Positions 25,616-36,469 of a stretch of 64,000 bases of DNA are shown piece by piece. The notes under the pieces are model-generated. The model was not told where the DNA came from and did not search any database. It saw nothing but the letters and a program-made list of their open reading frames with translations. Position numbers and translations under genes: made by a program. Numbering within the stretch: the first letter of the stretch is position 1; each line of letters starts with the position of its first letter. Origin of the DNA: Blautia massiliensis (ex Durand et al. 2017). Lineage in GTDB: Bacteria; Bacillota; Clostridia; Lachnospirales; Lachnospiraceae. Location of the stretch: the NCBI RefSeq assembly GCF_001487165.1, contig NZ_LN913006.1, positions 2,390,596 through 2,454,595 on the forward strand. The letters run 5' to 3'.

Positions 25616-26512
25616 ATGCAGGATAATCTGTCTCTTTATCATATTTTTTATACGGTAGCACGTACCGGCAGTATCTCCCACAGTTCCCGGGACCTTTATA
25701 TCAGTCAGCCTGCTATCAGCAAGGCGATCCAGAAGCTGGAGCAGAATCTGGATACCATTCTTTTTAAACGCAGTTCCCGGGGTGTCACTCTGACCCCGGA
25801 CGGTGAGCTTCTTTTTGAAAAAGTAAAAGAAGCTCTTTCACTTCTGGATGAAGGAGAAAATTCCATTCGCCATAACCGTTCCCGGGACATTCCAAAGCTG
25901 CGTCTGGGCGCCAGTTCTACTCTTACCAGATATGTACTGCTCTCCCACCTGGAAAACTATATTGCACGTTTTCCTCATGTACGTATCACAATTTCCTGCC
26001 AGTCTACTTATCAGACGCTGCAGCTTCTGGATGAGGAAAAAATCGATCTGGGACTCATCGGACGGCCGCAGAAGCTTCGGGGATATTATTTTCAGCCTCT
26101 TTTGAAAATCCAGGATACCTTTGTCTGTACACAGCAGTATCTGGAAAATCAGAAAAAGCTCTATCCGGATGAACCTCTGATCCAGGCAGCAACTTTCATG
26201 ATGCTAGATGAGGACAATATTACACGTCAGACCGTAAACACTCAGCTGAAAGAACATCATGTGGAATTAAGCCATATTCTGGAAGTAACAACTATGGATC
26301 TTCTGATCCAGTTTGCGGAAATTGGTCTTGGGATTGCATGTGTGATCCGTGATTTTGTAAAAAAAGAGCTGGAAGAAGGAACTCTGGTGGAAGTACTGGT
26401 AGGATTTTCTTTTCCGCTGCGTGAGATCGGGTTTGTATGCAGACAGAAAGATGCTGATTCGGCTTTGATCGCGCCATTTTTTGATGATGAAACAGAGCAT
26501 CCGGATAAATAA
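25616..26512 (+). CDS. LysR family transcriptional regulator
   Basis: 298 residues. The N-terminal winged helix-turn-helix (about 1-62) reads LYHIFYTVARTGSISHSSRDLYISQPAISKAIQKLE, split by the recognition helix; a LysR effector domain follows (about 90-290). The effector cannot be inferred. It converges on ilvC, with a bidirectional hairpin between the two, and no divergent target gene adjoins it. GAAAGGAAG lies upstream of the start. Confidence in the family is high, in the target none. Confidence 0.93.
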   Translation: MQDNLSLYHIFYTVARTGSISHSSRDLYISQPAISKAIQKLEQNLDTILFKRSSRGVTLTPDGELLFEKVKEALSLLDEGENSIRHNRSRDIPKLRLGASSTLTRYVLLSHLENYIARFPHVRITISCQSTYQTLQLLDEEKIDLGLIGRPQKLRGYYFQPLLKIQDTFVCTQQYLENQKKLYPDEPLIQAATFMMLDEDNITRQTVNTQLKEHHVELSHILEVTTMDLLIQFAEIGLGIACVIRDFVKKELEEGTLVEVLVGFSFPLREIGFVCRQKDADSALIAPFFDDETEHPDK

Positions 26513-26525
26513 AGGAATGTAAAAA

Positions 26526-26562
26526 AAATCCCATCTGATCATTGCGACCAGATGGGATTTTT
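26526..26562. terminator. Bidirectional terminator between lysR and ilvC
   Basis: Perfect 11-bp stem AATCCCATCTG/CAGATGGGATT with T residues on either strand. A second AT-rich hairpin (CAAAATTTATTGC inverted, about 26643-26673) lies right after the ilvC stop. Confidence 0.85.
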
Positions 26563-26675
26563 AAATTTCAAAAAAGTTTCCTGCCACTGTATTACGTGTG
26601 TGACTTTTTTGACTCAAACTTCGCTACGCTTCGTTCGAGTAGCACAAAATTTATTGCACCTGCAATAAATTTTGC

Positions 26676-27716
<1,041 letters not shown>

Positions 27717-27792
27717 TTACAACATCTTCTTCATAAAAATTATTTATCGTTAAGAGAGTAGCTGCTCTCCTAGCAAACATATGTAAAAATTT

Positions 27793-28290
27793 TTACAGGT
27801 ACCGGACATCGTCACTGCCTCGTGACAGACCTGTGATTCCCGTTCTTGCAAGCTCAAGGATCTCATAGTCAGCCATCAGCTCCACAAACGCCTGCAACTT
27901 GTTCTGGCTTCCGGTCATCTCCATAATAAGAGAATCCTTACTTACATCCACCACCTTGGCACGGAAGATATCTGCAACAGAAAGAGCTCCCTGTCTCTGT
28001 TCCGGCTTCACAGCAACCTTGACGAGCATCAGCTCACGGGCAACGCTGTCGTCCTGTTCAAGGACCTTAACATCCCGTACATCTTCCTGCTTCGCCAGCT
28101 GCTTGGTGATCTGCTGGAGCATCTGATCATCTCCCTCACAGACAACTGTCATACGGGAATATCTCTGATCTGCAGTCACTCCTGCGGTAATGCTGTCAAT
28201 ATTATATCCACGGCGGCTGAAAAGACCAGCCACACGGCTAAGGACTCCGGAGGTATTATCCACAAGGATGGATAGTATTCTCTTTTCCAT
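27793..28290 (-). CDS. ilvN: Acetolactate synthase regulatory (small) subunit
   Basis: 165 residues. The N-terminal ACT domain (about 4-75) begins RILSILVDNTSGVLSRVAGLFSRRGYNIDSITAG in two parts; the C-terminal ALS_ss_C domain ends the protein. It binds valine and tunes the catalytic subunit, which is not in this window. It has its own near-consensus promoter and leads into ilvC. Confidence 0.93.
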   Translation of the reverse strand: MEKRILSILVDNTSGVLSRVAGLFSRRGYNIDSITAGVTADQRYSRMTVVCEGDDQMLQQITKQLAKQEDVRDVKVLEQDDSVARELMLVKVAVKPEQRQGALSVADIFRAKVVDVSKDSLIMEMTGSQNKLQAFVELMADYEILELARTGITGLSRGSDDVRYL

Positions 28291-28376
28291 AATACACCTG
28301 CTTTCAACACTTTTATGTATAGAAAACCGACTTCGTCAGTTAACGCTTTAATCTAATAAACCCTTGCTTTCTTACC

Positions 28377-28404
28377 ATTATAACAACTTCGAAAATTTTG
28401 TCAA
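28377..28404 (-). promoter_or_regulatory. Promoter of ilvN-ilvC
   Basis: TTGACA (28399-28404), 16-base spacer, TATAAT (28377-28382). About 85 bases of leader follow; no T-box core or terminator is visible in it. Confidence 0.8.
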
Positions 28405-28454
28405 TCAAAATTTCCTGCAAAATTCCTTCAGGATGATAAGAAATGTTTTTATCC

Positions 28455-29495
28455 TCAGATCAGATATTTTTTCTTAAGCTCCTCGGATGCCTTTGGTGTC
28501 AGATAGAGTTTTTTCCGAAGGAATCTTTCAATTCCTCCGTTTTCTTTTTCGATGACATCAAAAACTGTATTGATATAAGACTCCTTCACCTGATAGAAGG
28601 CTTTCAGATCTGCAAGCTTCCGGCTGTTTTCCGGCCAGTCTGCCCGGTAAAGCCTGCGCATATATTTCAGTTCATCTTCCAGACATGGATTCGACCGCAT
28701 ATAATCCCTTCGTATCGTTTCCTTAGGTACACCCAAAGCAAAGAGCAAAAGTGCTGTTCCGACTCCTGTCCGGTCTTCTCCTGTGGCACTGTGAAAAACA
28801 ACAGCTCCATTCTTTACATGAAGCAGGACATCCAGAAAACGTGCATACTGCTTCAGAGAATACTCATCCGTAACGAAATTCCGGTACCAGTCCTGCATAT
28901 ACTGGTCTACATCACCATAGCAGGACATCACATGTTCAAAAAAGCTATTTCCGCTGCTGTCCTCATCCCGGATTGGAATGTGATAATACTCCACTCCTGC
29001 CATGATATCATCCGGTTTTTTCTTTACTTCTGCATCTGACCGGAAATCAATCACTGTTTTTACATTATATTCTTCTGAAAGGATCCGATTGTCTGCAGCA
29101 GAAGCATGATAGATTTCTCCGCTGCGCAAAAGCTTTCTGGGAAGAATATGCGAACCGTCTACTGTCATCAATGCACCCAGATCTCTTGTATTCGGAAGAT
29201 TCTGAAGCGGAAGCCTGCTTCCTTTTGGAAAACCAACCGCAAGATCCGGATTCAGTACTTTAAGAAGCTGAAGGCAATCCTGTACCTCCTGCTCTGTCAT
29301 ATCAAATTTATAACGCTTCTGACGTCTGGTTATGATCACCAGATAATTGATGATCAGCTGCTTTTCACCGGTTTTATCGGTTCCCTCACGGCGCATGTAC
29401 GCCCAGAGAATATCTTTACACGGAAGACTGTTGAGCATCATATGTCTGGTAAACACAAAAAAGCCATCTTCGATCCGTATTTTTCCGTATCTCAT
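28455..29495 (-). CDS. Tyrosine-phosphatase-like protein with Ser in place of catalytic Cys
   Basis: 346 residues from the ATG at 29495, which has AAAGGAAAG upstream; the frame stays open further 5' but without support. Residues 1-65 form a short beta-rich module reminiscent of bacterial PH-like domains (weak). Residues about 90-346 match the Y_phosphatase3 fold: NLPNTRDLGAL, VIDFRSDAEV and the P-loop at 235-243. The usual HCxxGxDR reads HSATGEDRTG, so Ser236 replaces the nucleophilic Cys while Arg242 stays. The bases are AGT. It may be an inactive, substrate-binding pseudophosphatase, or use other chemistry. Divergent from the AEC transporter. Confidence 0.8.
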   Translation of the reverse strand: MRYGKIRIEDGFFVFTRHMMLNSLPCKDILWAYMRREGTDKTGEKQLIINYLVIITRRQKRYKFDMTEQEVQDCLQLLKVLNPDLAVGFPKGSRLPLQNLPNTRDLGALMTVDGSHILPRKLLRSGEIYHASAADNRILSEEYNVKTVIDFRSDAEVKKKPDDIMAGVEYYHIPIRDEDSSGNSFFEHVMSCYGDVDQYMQDWYRNFVTDEYSLKQYARFLDVLLHVKNGAVVFHSATGEDRTGVGTALLLFALGVPKETIRRDYMRSNPCLEDELKYMRRLYRADWPENSRKLADLKAFYQVKESYINTVFDVIEKENGGIERFLRKKLYLTPKASEELKKKYLI

Positions 29496-29584
29496 TTTCT
29501 TTCCTTTCTCCTTCTCAACCCCTGTGCTGCTTTCTTCGCAACACTTTTTATCATACCAGAAATCTCCAGTCCCGTATACCTCGT

Positions 29585-29612
29585 TTGACAATTTTCGTAG
29601 TTTGGATATAAT
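29585..29612 (+). promoter_or_regulatory. Promoter of the AEC transporter
   Basis: TTGACA (29585-29590), 16-base spacer, TATAAT (29607-29612); an AGGGAGG ribosome site follows before the start at 29649. Confidence 0.8.
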
Positions 29613-29648
29613 AAACAGAGAAATTTTACCACAGGGAGGCTTTCTTTT

Positions 29649-30593
29649 ATGGACAATCTTATTTTCTGTCTGAATGTTACCGTGCCCATCTTTCTTACAC
29701 TGCTCCTGGGATATTTTTTCCGGAGGATCGGACTGTTTGATGAAACATTTGTCAATCGTATGAACAAATTTGTGTTTGTCATCCCCCTGCCTGTGCTTCT
29801 GTTTCAGGACATCGCTAAAATCGATATCTATGAGGCCTGGGATCCCAAGATGGTTCTTTTCTGTTTTGCGATCACATCGCTCAGTATTATGATCTCCGTG
29901 CTCCTGTCCCGTTTTCTCCACCCTTCCGATATCCGGGGCGAGTTTATCCAGGCATCCTACCGCAGCAGCGCAGCGATCCTTGGTATCGCCATTATCCAGA
30001 ACCTTTACGGAAATGCAGGTATGGCACCACTGATGATCATTGCCAGCGTCCCTCTTTACAATGTAATGGCTGTTGTAGTTCTCTCTGTCTTTAAACCAGG
30101 TCAGGGAAAAATAGATGGTACCGTTCTGAAGCGCACTTTAAAGGGAATTGTCACCAATCCCATCATTCTCGGCATTGCAGCCGGTACACTCTGGTCCCTT
30201 CTTCGTCTTCCATTTCCGAAGATCCTGGACTCTACGGCAGGCAATCTTGCAAAAACCGCCACTCCTCTTGGCCTCATGGCTATGGGCGGATCTCTGCACT
30301 TCGGAAAAGCCTTTTCCCGGCTGAAAGCATCTGTTGCCTGTACATTTATGAAACTTGTCGGTTATGAAGCACTTTTTCTTCCTCTTGCCATCCGTTGCGG
30401 TTTTACAAAGGACAAGCTGGTTTCCATCATTATCATGCTGGGGTCTGCCAGCACCGTTACCTGCTTTGTCATGGCAAAAAACATGGGACATGAGGGTTCT
30501 TTTTCTTCGGGAGTCGTGCTTCTTACCACATTATTCAGTGCCTTTACCCTGACACTCTGGCTGTTTATCTGCAAAGGTCTGGGACTGATCTGA
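29649..30593 (+). CDS. AEC (auxin efflux carrier) family transporter
   Basis: 314 residues with about ten membrane helices in two halves, typical of the AEC family. Marks include LTLLLGYFFRRIGLFDE near the N-terminus and the crossover regions SYRSSAAILGIAIIQNLYGN and TPLGLMAMGGSL. Family members export or import organic acids such as malate; the substrate is not evident. Monocistronic, with its own promoter and terminator. Confidence 0.88.
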   Translation: MDNLIFCLNVTVPIFLTLLLGYFFRRIGLFDETFVNRMNKFVFVIPLPVLLFQDIAKIDIYEAWDPKMVLFCFAITSLSIMISVLLSRFLHPSDIRGEFIQASYRSSAAILGIAIIQNLYGNAGMAPLMIIASVPLYNVMAVVVLSVFKPGQGKIDGTVLKRTLKGIVTNPIILGIAAGTLWSLLRLPFPKILDSTAGNLAKTATPLGLMAMGGSLHFGKAFSRLKASVACTFMKLVGYEALFLPLAIRCGFTKDKLVSIIIMLGSASTVTCFVMAKNMGHEGSFSSGVVLLTTLFSAFTLTLWLFICKGLGLI

Positions 30594-30640
30594 TATTGCA
30601 GCTTCTGCATATTATCTACCCGAAAAAATCTGTAACATAA

Positions 30641-30684
30641 AATGCTGTAAGAACTATGATTTCTGGTTCTTACAGCATTTTTTT
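30641..30684 (+). terminator. Terminator of the AEC gene
   Basis: 14-bp stem AATGCTGTAAGAAC/GTTCTTACAGCATT followed by five or more T residues. Confidence 0.9.
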
Positions 30685-30775
30685 ATAAAAGCATATTCAC
30701 ATAAAGCTATCATTTCTGATGTGGATGTTTCTGTTCTTACAATCTCATAGCTTACAAAACAAACGAAGCATTCTC

Positions 30776-31585
30776 TCAGATCAGCTTCAGATATTTCAAG
30801 CCATCCCGAATGCCGTAGTGGAACATATCAGACGTAACATAATCTGCCAGTTCTTTGATCTTCGGAGAAGCATTTCCCATGGCAACCTTTGTTGCAGCGT
30901 ATTCAAACATGGCAAGATCATTGTTGCTGTCTCCAAAAACAACGGTATTCTCCCACGGAATATCAAACAGGCGGATCACAGCTGCGATCCCAACAGCCTT
31001 GTTAAAGCCCTTTGGCACCAGTTCAATGGTATTTCCCACAAACGAACTGCTGCCTTCATGGCGGATGATATCATAGTATTCTGATAAAATGGATAACGCT
31101 GCCTCCGCATCACATCCCTCCGTCATTTTTGCACTGATCTTATTGATCCGCATACAATCCTCATTTCCACGGATAGGCCTCCATTTATCGCCCAGGGATT
31201 CTGTGATCAGACTGGCATACCAGTTCACTTCATCGGTATACTCCTCTTTGTCATAATACATAAAATCCGCGCCTTCCATTACCGGGATCAGTCCGTATTT
31301 TCTGAGAACCTCCACAGAAAGCTTTGCAACCTCCGGCGTCATCTCTTTATTAAAAAGTCTCTTCCCGTCCTTCTCAATGGTGGATCCGCAGGCACTGATC
31401 ATTCCGGTAAAAGGGATCTGCTCCAGATACCAGGATACAAACGCACGACTTCTTCCTGTGCAGAGCCACGCTTCATGTCCGTTATCTACCAGCGCACGGA
31501 TGGCTTCTATGGCACTGTCCGGCACTCCTTTTTTCATATCACAGACTGTTCCGTCCGCATCAAAAAATACTGCTTTTCTGCTCAT
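30776..31585 (-). CDS. HAD-IIB family sugar/nucleotide phosphatase (Cof-like)
   Basis: 269 residues from the ATG at 31585 with GGAGGAC six bases upstream. HAD motif I is FFDADGTVCD, motif II CTGRSR, and motifs III and IV appear in KGFNKAVGI and FGDSNNDLAMFEYA. A Cof/C2B cap sits in the middle. These enzymes dephosphorylate sugar phosphates, pyridoxal phosphate or nucleotide precursors; the substrate is unknown. It lies 17 bases downstream of the aminopeptidase gene, probably in one transcript. Confidence 0.9.
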   Translation of the reverse strand: MSRKAVFFDADGTVCDMKKGVPDSAIEAIRALVDNGHEAWLCTGRSRAFVSWYLEQIPFTGMISACGSTIEKDGKRLFNKEMTPEVAKLSVEVLRKYGLIPVMEGADFMYYDKEEYTDEVNWYASLITESLGDKWRPIRGNEDCMRINKISAKMTEGCDAEAALSILSEYYDIIRHEGSSSFVGNTIELVPKGFNKAVGIAAVIRLFDIPWENTVVFGDSNNDLAMFEYAATKVAMGNASPKIKELADYVTSDMFHYGIRDGLKYLKLI

Positions 31586-31602
31586 TTTCCTGTCCTCCGA
31601 TA

Positions 31603-32871
31603 TCACCTGTAAAATACCTTTGCCGCACGGATCAGGCTTTCCGTATCTTTCACTCCGGCTGTTTCATAAGCGGAATGCATCGCCAGCTGCGGCAGACCGA
31701 TATCGACCGTATTTATGGCTGCCTGGGTATTGGAAATATTTCCCAGAGTGGAACCACCGGCAATATCGGAACGGTTCACAAATGTCTGATATGGCACATC
31801 TGCTTCTCTGCAGAGTTCCTTAAAGATTGCTGTGGAAATCCCATCGGTACAATATTTCTGATTGGCATTATATTTGATCACAATTCCACCATTCATCACC
31901 GGACGGTTTACAGGATCTGCCTTGTCTGTATAATTCGGATGTAATGCATGTGCATTGTCCGCAGAGATCATAAAGCTCTCTGCAAGGGCCATCAGATAAC
32001 TTTCCTGATCTCCGCCAAGGGCCAGATTGATACGAAACAGTACATCTTTAAGAAATGTGGATGCAGCTCCCTGCCTGGTAGTGCTTCCCACTTCTTCATT
32101 ATCCAGTACACAGTGGACTGCAATGACCTTCTTCTTATCTGCCTGAAGAAAGCCTTCCATTGAAGCGAAAGCACACTGCAGATCATCTAATCTTGGACTG
32201 GAAACAAATTCATTCCTGGATCCCCAGATCGTTCCGGGCATCCGGTTATAGAGAAACAGATCATGGCCCAGGATATCCTCCGGACGGATCTCTGCCTCTT
32301 CTGCCAGCATCCGCATGAAGTTTCCTTTTTCGCCACTGCCACTGTACAATGGAAGCATATCCTTCTGGACATTATAATGATAGCCTCCGTTAATATCTCG
32401 GTTCATATGGATCGCAAGGCTCGGGATCATGACCAGATCTCTATCAATATCTACAAGCTTTTCCAGAATTTTTCCGTTTTTGTGGACGATCATGCGGCCT
32501 GCCACAGAAAGGGGACGGTCAAACCAGGTAGAAAGGATCATTCCTCCGTACCGCTCCACATTCAGTTTCACATAAGCTCCGTTTACAGACATCTCCGGAT
32601 TTTCTTTTATTTTAAAAGACGGAGAGTCACTGTGACTTGCAATGATATGATATCTCCTGCAGTCATTGACAGGAATGGAAAATCCGATGATCGCGGAATG
32701 ATTTCTCATGACAAAATATTTTCCGCCCTTTTCCAGCTCCCAGCGCTCCTCTTCCTTCAATTCTGTAAAGCCTTCCTCCAAAAAACGTCTTCTTGTTTCC
32801 TCTGCCGCCTGAAAGGCTGTAGGACTTTTACTGATAAATTCCAGCAGTTTTTCTGTTGTTTCTTCGTACAT
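31603..32871 (-). CDS. M18 family aminopeptidase
   Basis: 422 residues. Zinc ligands and neighbours are visible in ASHSDSPSFKIKE, LDDLQCAFAS, LDNEEVGSTTRQGA, DNAHALHPNYTDK and a final His in QLAMHSAYETAG. M18 peptidases form tetrahedral cytoplasmic dodecamers and remove acidic or neutral N-terminal residues from peptides. No signal peptide. It is followed by the HAD phosphatase in an apparent operon. Confidence 0.93.
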   Translation of the reverse strand: MYEETTEKLLEFISKSPTAFQAAEETRRRFLEEGFTELKEEERWELEKGGKYFVMRNHSAIIGFSIPVNDCRRYHIIASHSDSPSFKIKENPEMSVNGAYVKLNVERYGGMILSTWFDRPLSVAGRMIVHKNGKILEKLVDIDRDLVMIPSLAIHMNRDINGGYHYNVQKDMLPLYSGSGEKGNFMRMLAEEAEIRPEDILGHDLFLYNRMPGTIWGSRNEFVSSPRLDDLQCAFASMEGFLQADKKKVIAVHCVLDNEEVGSTTRQGAASTFLKDVLFRINLALGGDQESYLMALAESFMISADNAHALHPNYTDKADPVNRPVMNGGIVIKYNANQKYCTDGISTAIFKELCREADVPYQTFVNRSDIAGGSTLGNISNTQAAINTVDIGLPQLAMHSAYETAGVKDTESLIRAAKVFYR

Positions 32872-32955
32872 AATCTTCTCCTCTGTCGGCCCGGTAATAT
32901 CCAGGCTGTTATGCTATTACCCATTATACGGCAAAACTTTTTTCAGGGCAATATC

Positions 32956-34014
32956 TCAGATTTCTGCACTCTTTCGTACCCACATATGCTGCACAAGCTT
33001 ATCCCCAAGCTTATTTACGAGCATAGTATAAATTGAACTAAATACATTGGCTCCAATACGGAGCAGCACTGCTGCCGGCATTCCAAACAGTCCTGATGCA
33101 ATGGACAGTGCTCCAAATGTATTAAATGCAGTCTGCCACGCATAACCTGCGGAATATCCCACACCGATTCCTCCGATCATTCCAATATAGGGATACATAG
33201 ATTCCGGAAGTATCAGATAAAGCACTGCAAACAAAATACAGCCAACGATATTGAACATCCCCCTTTTTCCGGCTCTTCCCTTGCAGTCCTCGGTAAACGG
33301 CAAGCACACGGACATACAAGCAATTCCGGCCCACATTGCTCTTGGAAGTCCCAAAAGAGACATGATCAGCATAGCGCTGGAAACGATCAGCGTCAGTCTT
33401 AAATACCACCTGCCTCTTGCAGAATGCAGGTCAAATTCCCGGAACAGGTCCAGAAATGTCCTGCGATACGGGCGGTTTTTCTGATTCTTATAAAAAACTA
33501 CCATGCAGAGAACCATTCCGGCCAAAAGCCCCTCTACACGAAGCAGATACGCCTTTCCGGTTACGTCATATCCCATCAGAAGCAGATATCCGAGAACAAA
33601 TGTGGAATGGTTATACATAATTACATTATGGCATCCCAGGATCATCAGTAACAGGATGCTTATCGCATTAACAAAAAATGCCGGTACCGGTGAAACCATA
33701 TTGGATAATCTCGGTCCTGCGATCAGAATACAGAAAATCCCGGCAATAGACAACAATCCGTGGGACGTCCGGATTCCGAAATCCGCCTGTCTTAAAACCA
33801 GCACTGCCAGTAGTACGGTTACTCCTACAACACTGTTGTCATTGCCGGTTATCTTACTGTACAATGTCACAACCGCCACACAAAATACCATGACAAGATA
33901 CACTTTAAAATTATAGATCAGAATATGCCTTCTTTTCTCCTTTTTGTCTGTGGTATTTCTGATCAGCTGTTTTGATCCGGTTGAGCTTAACTGCAGTTCC
34001 TGATAAAATGTCAT
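32956..34014 (-). CDS. FUSC/aromatic acid exporter-like membrane protein
   Basis: About 352 residues from the ATG at 34014 (AAAGGAG nine bases upstream); starts at 34020 or 34023 are possible. Two blocks of four to six membrane helices are separated by a polar segment (about 175-205, RTFLDLFREFDLHSARGRWY). The repeated layout and GLPRAMWAGIACMSVCLPF match the FUSC fold seen in fusaric-acid and aromatic-acid exporters. The substrate is unknown. Monocistronic as far as can be seen. Confidence 0.75.
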   Translation of the reverse strand: MTFYQELQLSSTGSKQLIRNTTDKKEKRRHILIYNFKVYLVMVFCVAVVTLYSKITGNDNSVVGVTVLLAVLVLRQADFGIRTSHGLLSIAGIFCILIAGPRLSNMVSPVPAFFVNAISILLLMILGCHNVIMYNHSTFVLGYLLLMGYDVTGKAYLLRVEGLLAGMVLCMVVFYKNQKNRPYRRTFLDLFREFDLHSARGRWYLRLTLIVSSAMLIMSLLGLPRAMWAGIACMSVCLPFTEDCKGRAGKRGMFNIVGCILFAVLYLILPESMYPYIGMIGGIGVGYSAGYAWQTAFNTFGALSIASGLFGMPAAVLLRIGANVFSSIYTMLVNKLGDKLVQHMWVRKSAEI

Positions 34015-34236
34015 TTTCATCACTCCTTTTGTAAAGCAGACATTCTCATTTCGCTTTTTTCACATGCTCATAAACGCAATCTCTTTACAATTTACGTTCA
34101 AAGATACAAACAGCCATTATACTTGGTTTATTCTAAAACGTCAAATATTTTTTCTGAAATCATGTTCACGCATTACACCTCAGCCCCGATCAGATCACTC
34201 CGAAAATGGCCAGGAACATTTTTATTATTTTTATAT

Positions 34237-35511
34237 TTACTGCAGCTCCGCTATCCTAGTCACTGCTACATAAATGTCCTGTATCTTATACCAGGTTGGA
34301 TAATCCACCACTCCGGATGCGGGAAGTCCGAATATATTCTGGAATTTTTTTACAGATGCAGCAGTAGCCGGACCATAAATACCATCCACAGTCACTGACG
34401 GGATGGCAGGATAGGCTTTTGCTATGGCATTAAGCTGTTCCTGGATCTGCTGTACCTTTTCTCCGGTAACACCGATAGTCAGGTCATATCCCGGCCAGGA
34501 CGCGGGAATCCCGGAAACTGCTTCCGCCACATTGATATACATATCGTTTCCATAGAAGCTCCGCAGGATCTCAATTGCGGAATATCCCTGATCTCCCAGA
34601 GCTTTGCTTCCCCACTGGGTCATCCATCCCCGGTTCCTGCACTGCACCTGGTGTCCGTCACAGTACTGGGTCAGGATCGGCTGACGTACATCCGGTCTGG
34701 AAAGGTAGTTTTCAAAAAGTTCATCCACGATCCGGTCGATACTCTCAAAAATATTCCTGCCATGGATCCATTTGTGGTCGTATGCTGTGGAGGATGTAAT
34801 GGTGAAATCATAACCCTTATTTCGGTACCACTCTGTATAAACTCTGTTCAGAGTAAACGACATAATTGCCAGAACATTGGCACGTATCGTGTCCTCCGGC
34901 CAAGTTGCGTAGATCTCACTGCTGGCCACGTTTTTGATATAATCCTTATATCTTACATAATAATCCTGTGCAGAGGTATCCCCTATTGGCCCGTCGTGGA
35001 CTACGATATACTCCGGGATCACCACTTTGTTTAATACGATCTCGCCGGTTTCATTTATCGGCTTGATCTCTGCTTCCGGATTTTTGGGAGGATATTCCCC
35101 AAAAAGCGTATGGGGTCCGATGACGATCCGCTGATAGTCCTCTCCACTACCCTGCTGTCTGCTAAGGGATGCTCCCTGCCTGGCAATGGAATGGGGAAGA
35201 ACTTCTGTCCCGGCAACTTCTTTTGGTGTAAAACCTTCTGCACTGATCCGAACTGTATATTCTGCATAAGGCTGCTGCTCCACCGGTTTCATGCTGTATT
35301 CCAGTGGAGGAGCTGCTAGCTCCAGCATGGGCGTTTTTCCGGAGGAATCCGTACGGATTTCTTCGATCACAGTATCCGGGACTCCTGTGTACGAGATCCG
35401 CACTGTAGCATTTTCCACCGGACGGTTACTGGCACTGTCCAGCACCGTCACCTGCAGCTGTCCCTGATCCGGCATATCCTGCTGCATGGAAATATAAGAA
35501 TGATTTTTCAT
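34237..35511 (-). CDS. SpoIID-domain protein with peptidoglycan-binding domain
   Basis: 424 residues without an evident signal peptide. An N-terminal carboxypeptidase-regulatory-like beta domain (about 15-110) precedes a SpoIID-like core (about 180-330) containing IKNVASSEIYATWPEDTIRA in its characteristic position, and a C-terminal PG_binding_1 domain (about 345-420) with VDGIYGPATAASVKKFQ. SpoIID is a lytic transglycosylase in engulfment; homologues with peptidoglycan-binding modules are common in Lachnospiraceae and act on or attach to the wall. How this one leaves the cell is not visible. Confidence 0.8.
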   Translation of the reverse strand: MKNHSYISMQQDMPDQGQLQVTVLDSASNRPVENATVRISYTGVPDTVIEEIRTDSSGKTPMLELAAPPLEYSMKPVEQQPYAEYTVRISAEGFTPKEVAGTEVLPHSIARQGASLSRQQGSGEDYQRIVIGPHTLFGEYPPKNPEAEIKPINETGEIVLNKVVIPEYIVVHDGPIGDTSAQDYYVRYKDYIKNVASSEIYATWPEDTIRANVLAIMSFTLNRVYTEWYRNKGYDFTITSSTAYDHKWIHGRNIFESIDRIVDELFENYLSRPDVRQPILTQYCDGHQVQCRNRGWMTQWGSKALGDQGYSAIEILRSFYGNDMYINVAEAVSGIPASWPGYDLTIGVTGEKVQQIQEQLNAIAKAYPAIPSVTVDGIYGPATAASVKKFQNIFGLPASGVVDYPTWYKIQDIYVAVTRIAELQ

Positions 35512-35591
35512 AAACAGAGGCTCCTTTTTGTGCCTGAAAGCACACTGGTTCTCTGCTAGTATATGTACAGAATCTCAAAATGCCATATCTC

Positions 35592-36416
35592 CTACTGTGC
35601 TTCCTCCCAGTAATCTTCCGCATCCTGGATATCATCAAACTCATCTGCATGATCATAATAAAAATCTTCCGGATCATCATAATCCTGCACATCGTACATA
35701 TCTTTTCTGTCATTATTCCTGCTGGTATTTCCACGGTAAGTTTTTTTCCCGGATGTTGTGGATGAAACAAATTCCACTACACTGCTGACCCGTCCGTTTC
35801 TGCAGACTGCCATGAATTTTTTTGCTCCATTGCTGTTATACCACATATATCTGTACTGAATGTCCTGTGTTCTTTTTCCCGGTGTGTCCCGCCAGTAATG
35901 TTCTGTTCTTTTCTCTTTTGCCCTTCCCAGAAGCGTAATGTTTATGTATTTTTCTTTCATTCCCTTATATGGCTCATCCTCCTTTCGCATTCTTTCTTCC
36001 TCTTCTTTTTCCTTCTGTGCCATATATTTTTTGTATTGTTCTTCTGTATCTTTCTGGGCCTTCCTCATTTCTTCTATATATTTGCTACTGTACTCATCTC
36101 CCTTTGGAACATACCATATAAGCTTATGCAGCTCCTCAATTCCTTCTCCATTCTGAACAGCATCGCAAAACTTTGCATATTGGATAATATATTTTACATC
36201 CTCATAATATCCCGGAAGTTTTTCCAGCAGCTCTATCGCCTCATCATATTTGCCTGCATCCATGCATTCTTCCGCTTTTTCATAACATTCCCTGTTCTGT
36301 TTTTCCTTAAATTCCTCATTTTTGATCTGGATTGCCTCTTCTGCCTTTGTAGCCAGAAAAGGAACTGCTATAACAACTGCTATCAATGCCGCCAGTATTA
36401 AAATATCCTTTTTCAA
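35592..36416 (-). CDS. Membrane-anchored protein of unknown function with TPR-like segment
   Basis: 274 residues, not recognised as a family. The likely start is TTG at 36416, with AGGGGGA about nine bases upstream. A single N-terminal helix (about 4-22) anchors it. Residues 40-110 look like a TPR pair (ECYEKAEECMDAGKYDEAIELLEKL split across the helix turn). A highly charged Lys/Glu helix spans about 115-160, and an Asp/Glu-rich tail ends the protein. It lies upstream of, and on the same strand as, the SpoIID-like gene. Confidence 0.7.
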   Translation of the reverse strand: MKKDILILAALIAVVIAVPFLATKAEEAIQIKNEEFKEKQNRECYEKAEECMDAGKYDEAIELLEKLPGYYEDVKYIIQYAKFCDAVQNGEGIEELHKLIWYVPKGDEYSSKYIEEMRKAQKDTEEQYKKYMAQKEKEEEERMRKEDEPYKGMKEKYINITLLGRAKEKRTEHYWRDTPGKRTQDIQYRYMWYNSNGAKKFMAVCRNGRVSSVVEFVSSTTSGKKTYRGNTSRNNDRKDMYDVQDYDDPEDFYYDHADEFDDIQDAEDYWEEAQ

Positions 36417-36469
36417 ATTTACATATCCCCCTTTACTCTGATGCCTTTATTATATAATAAATATCTGCA

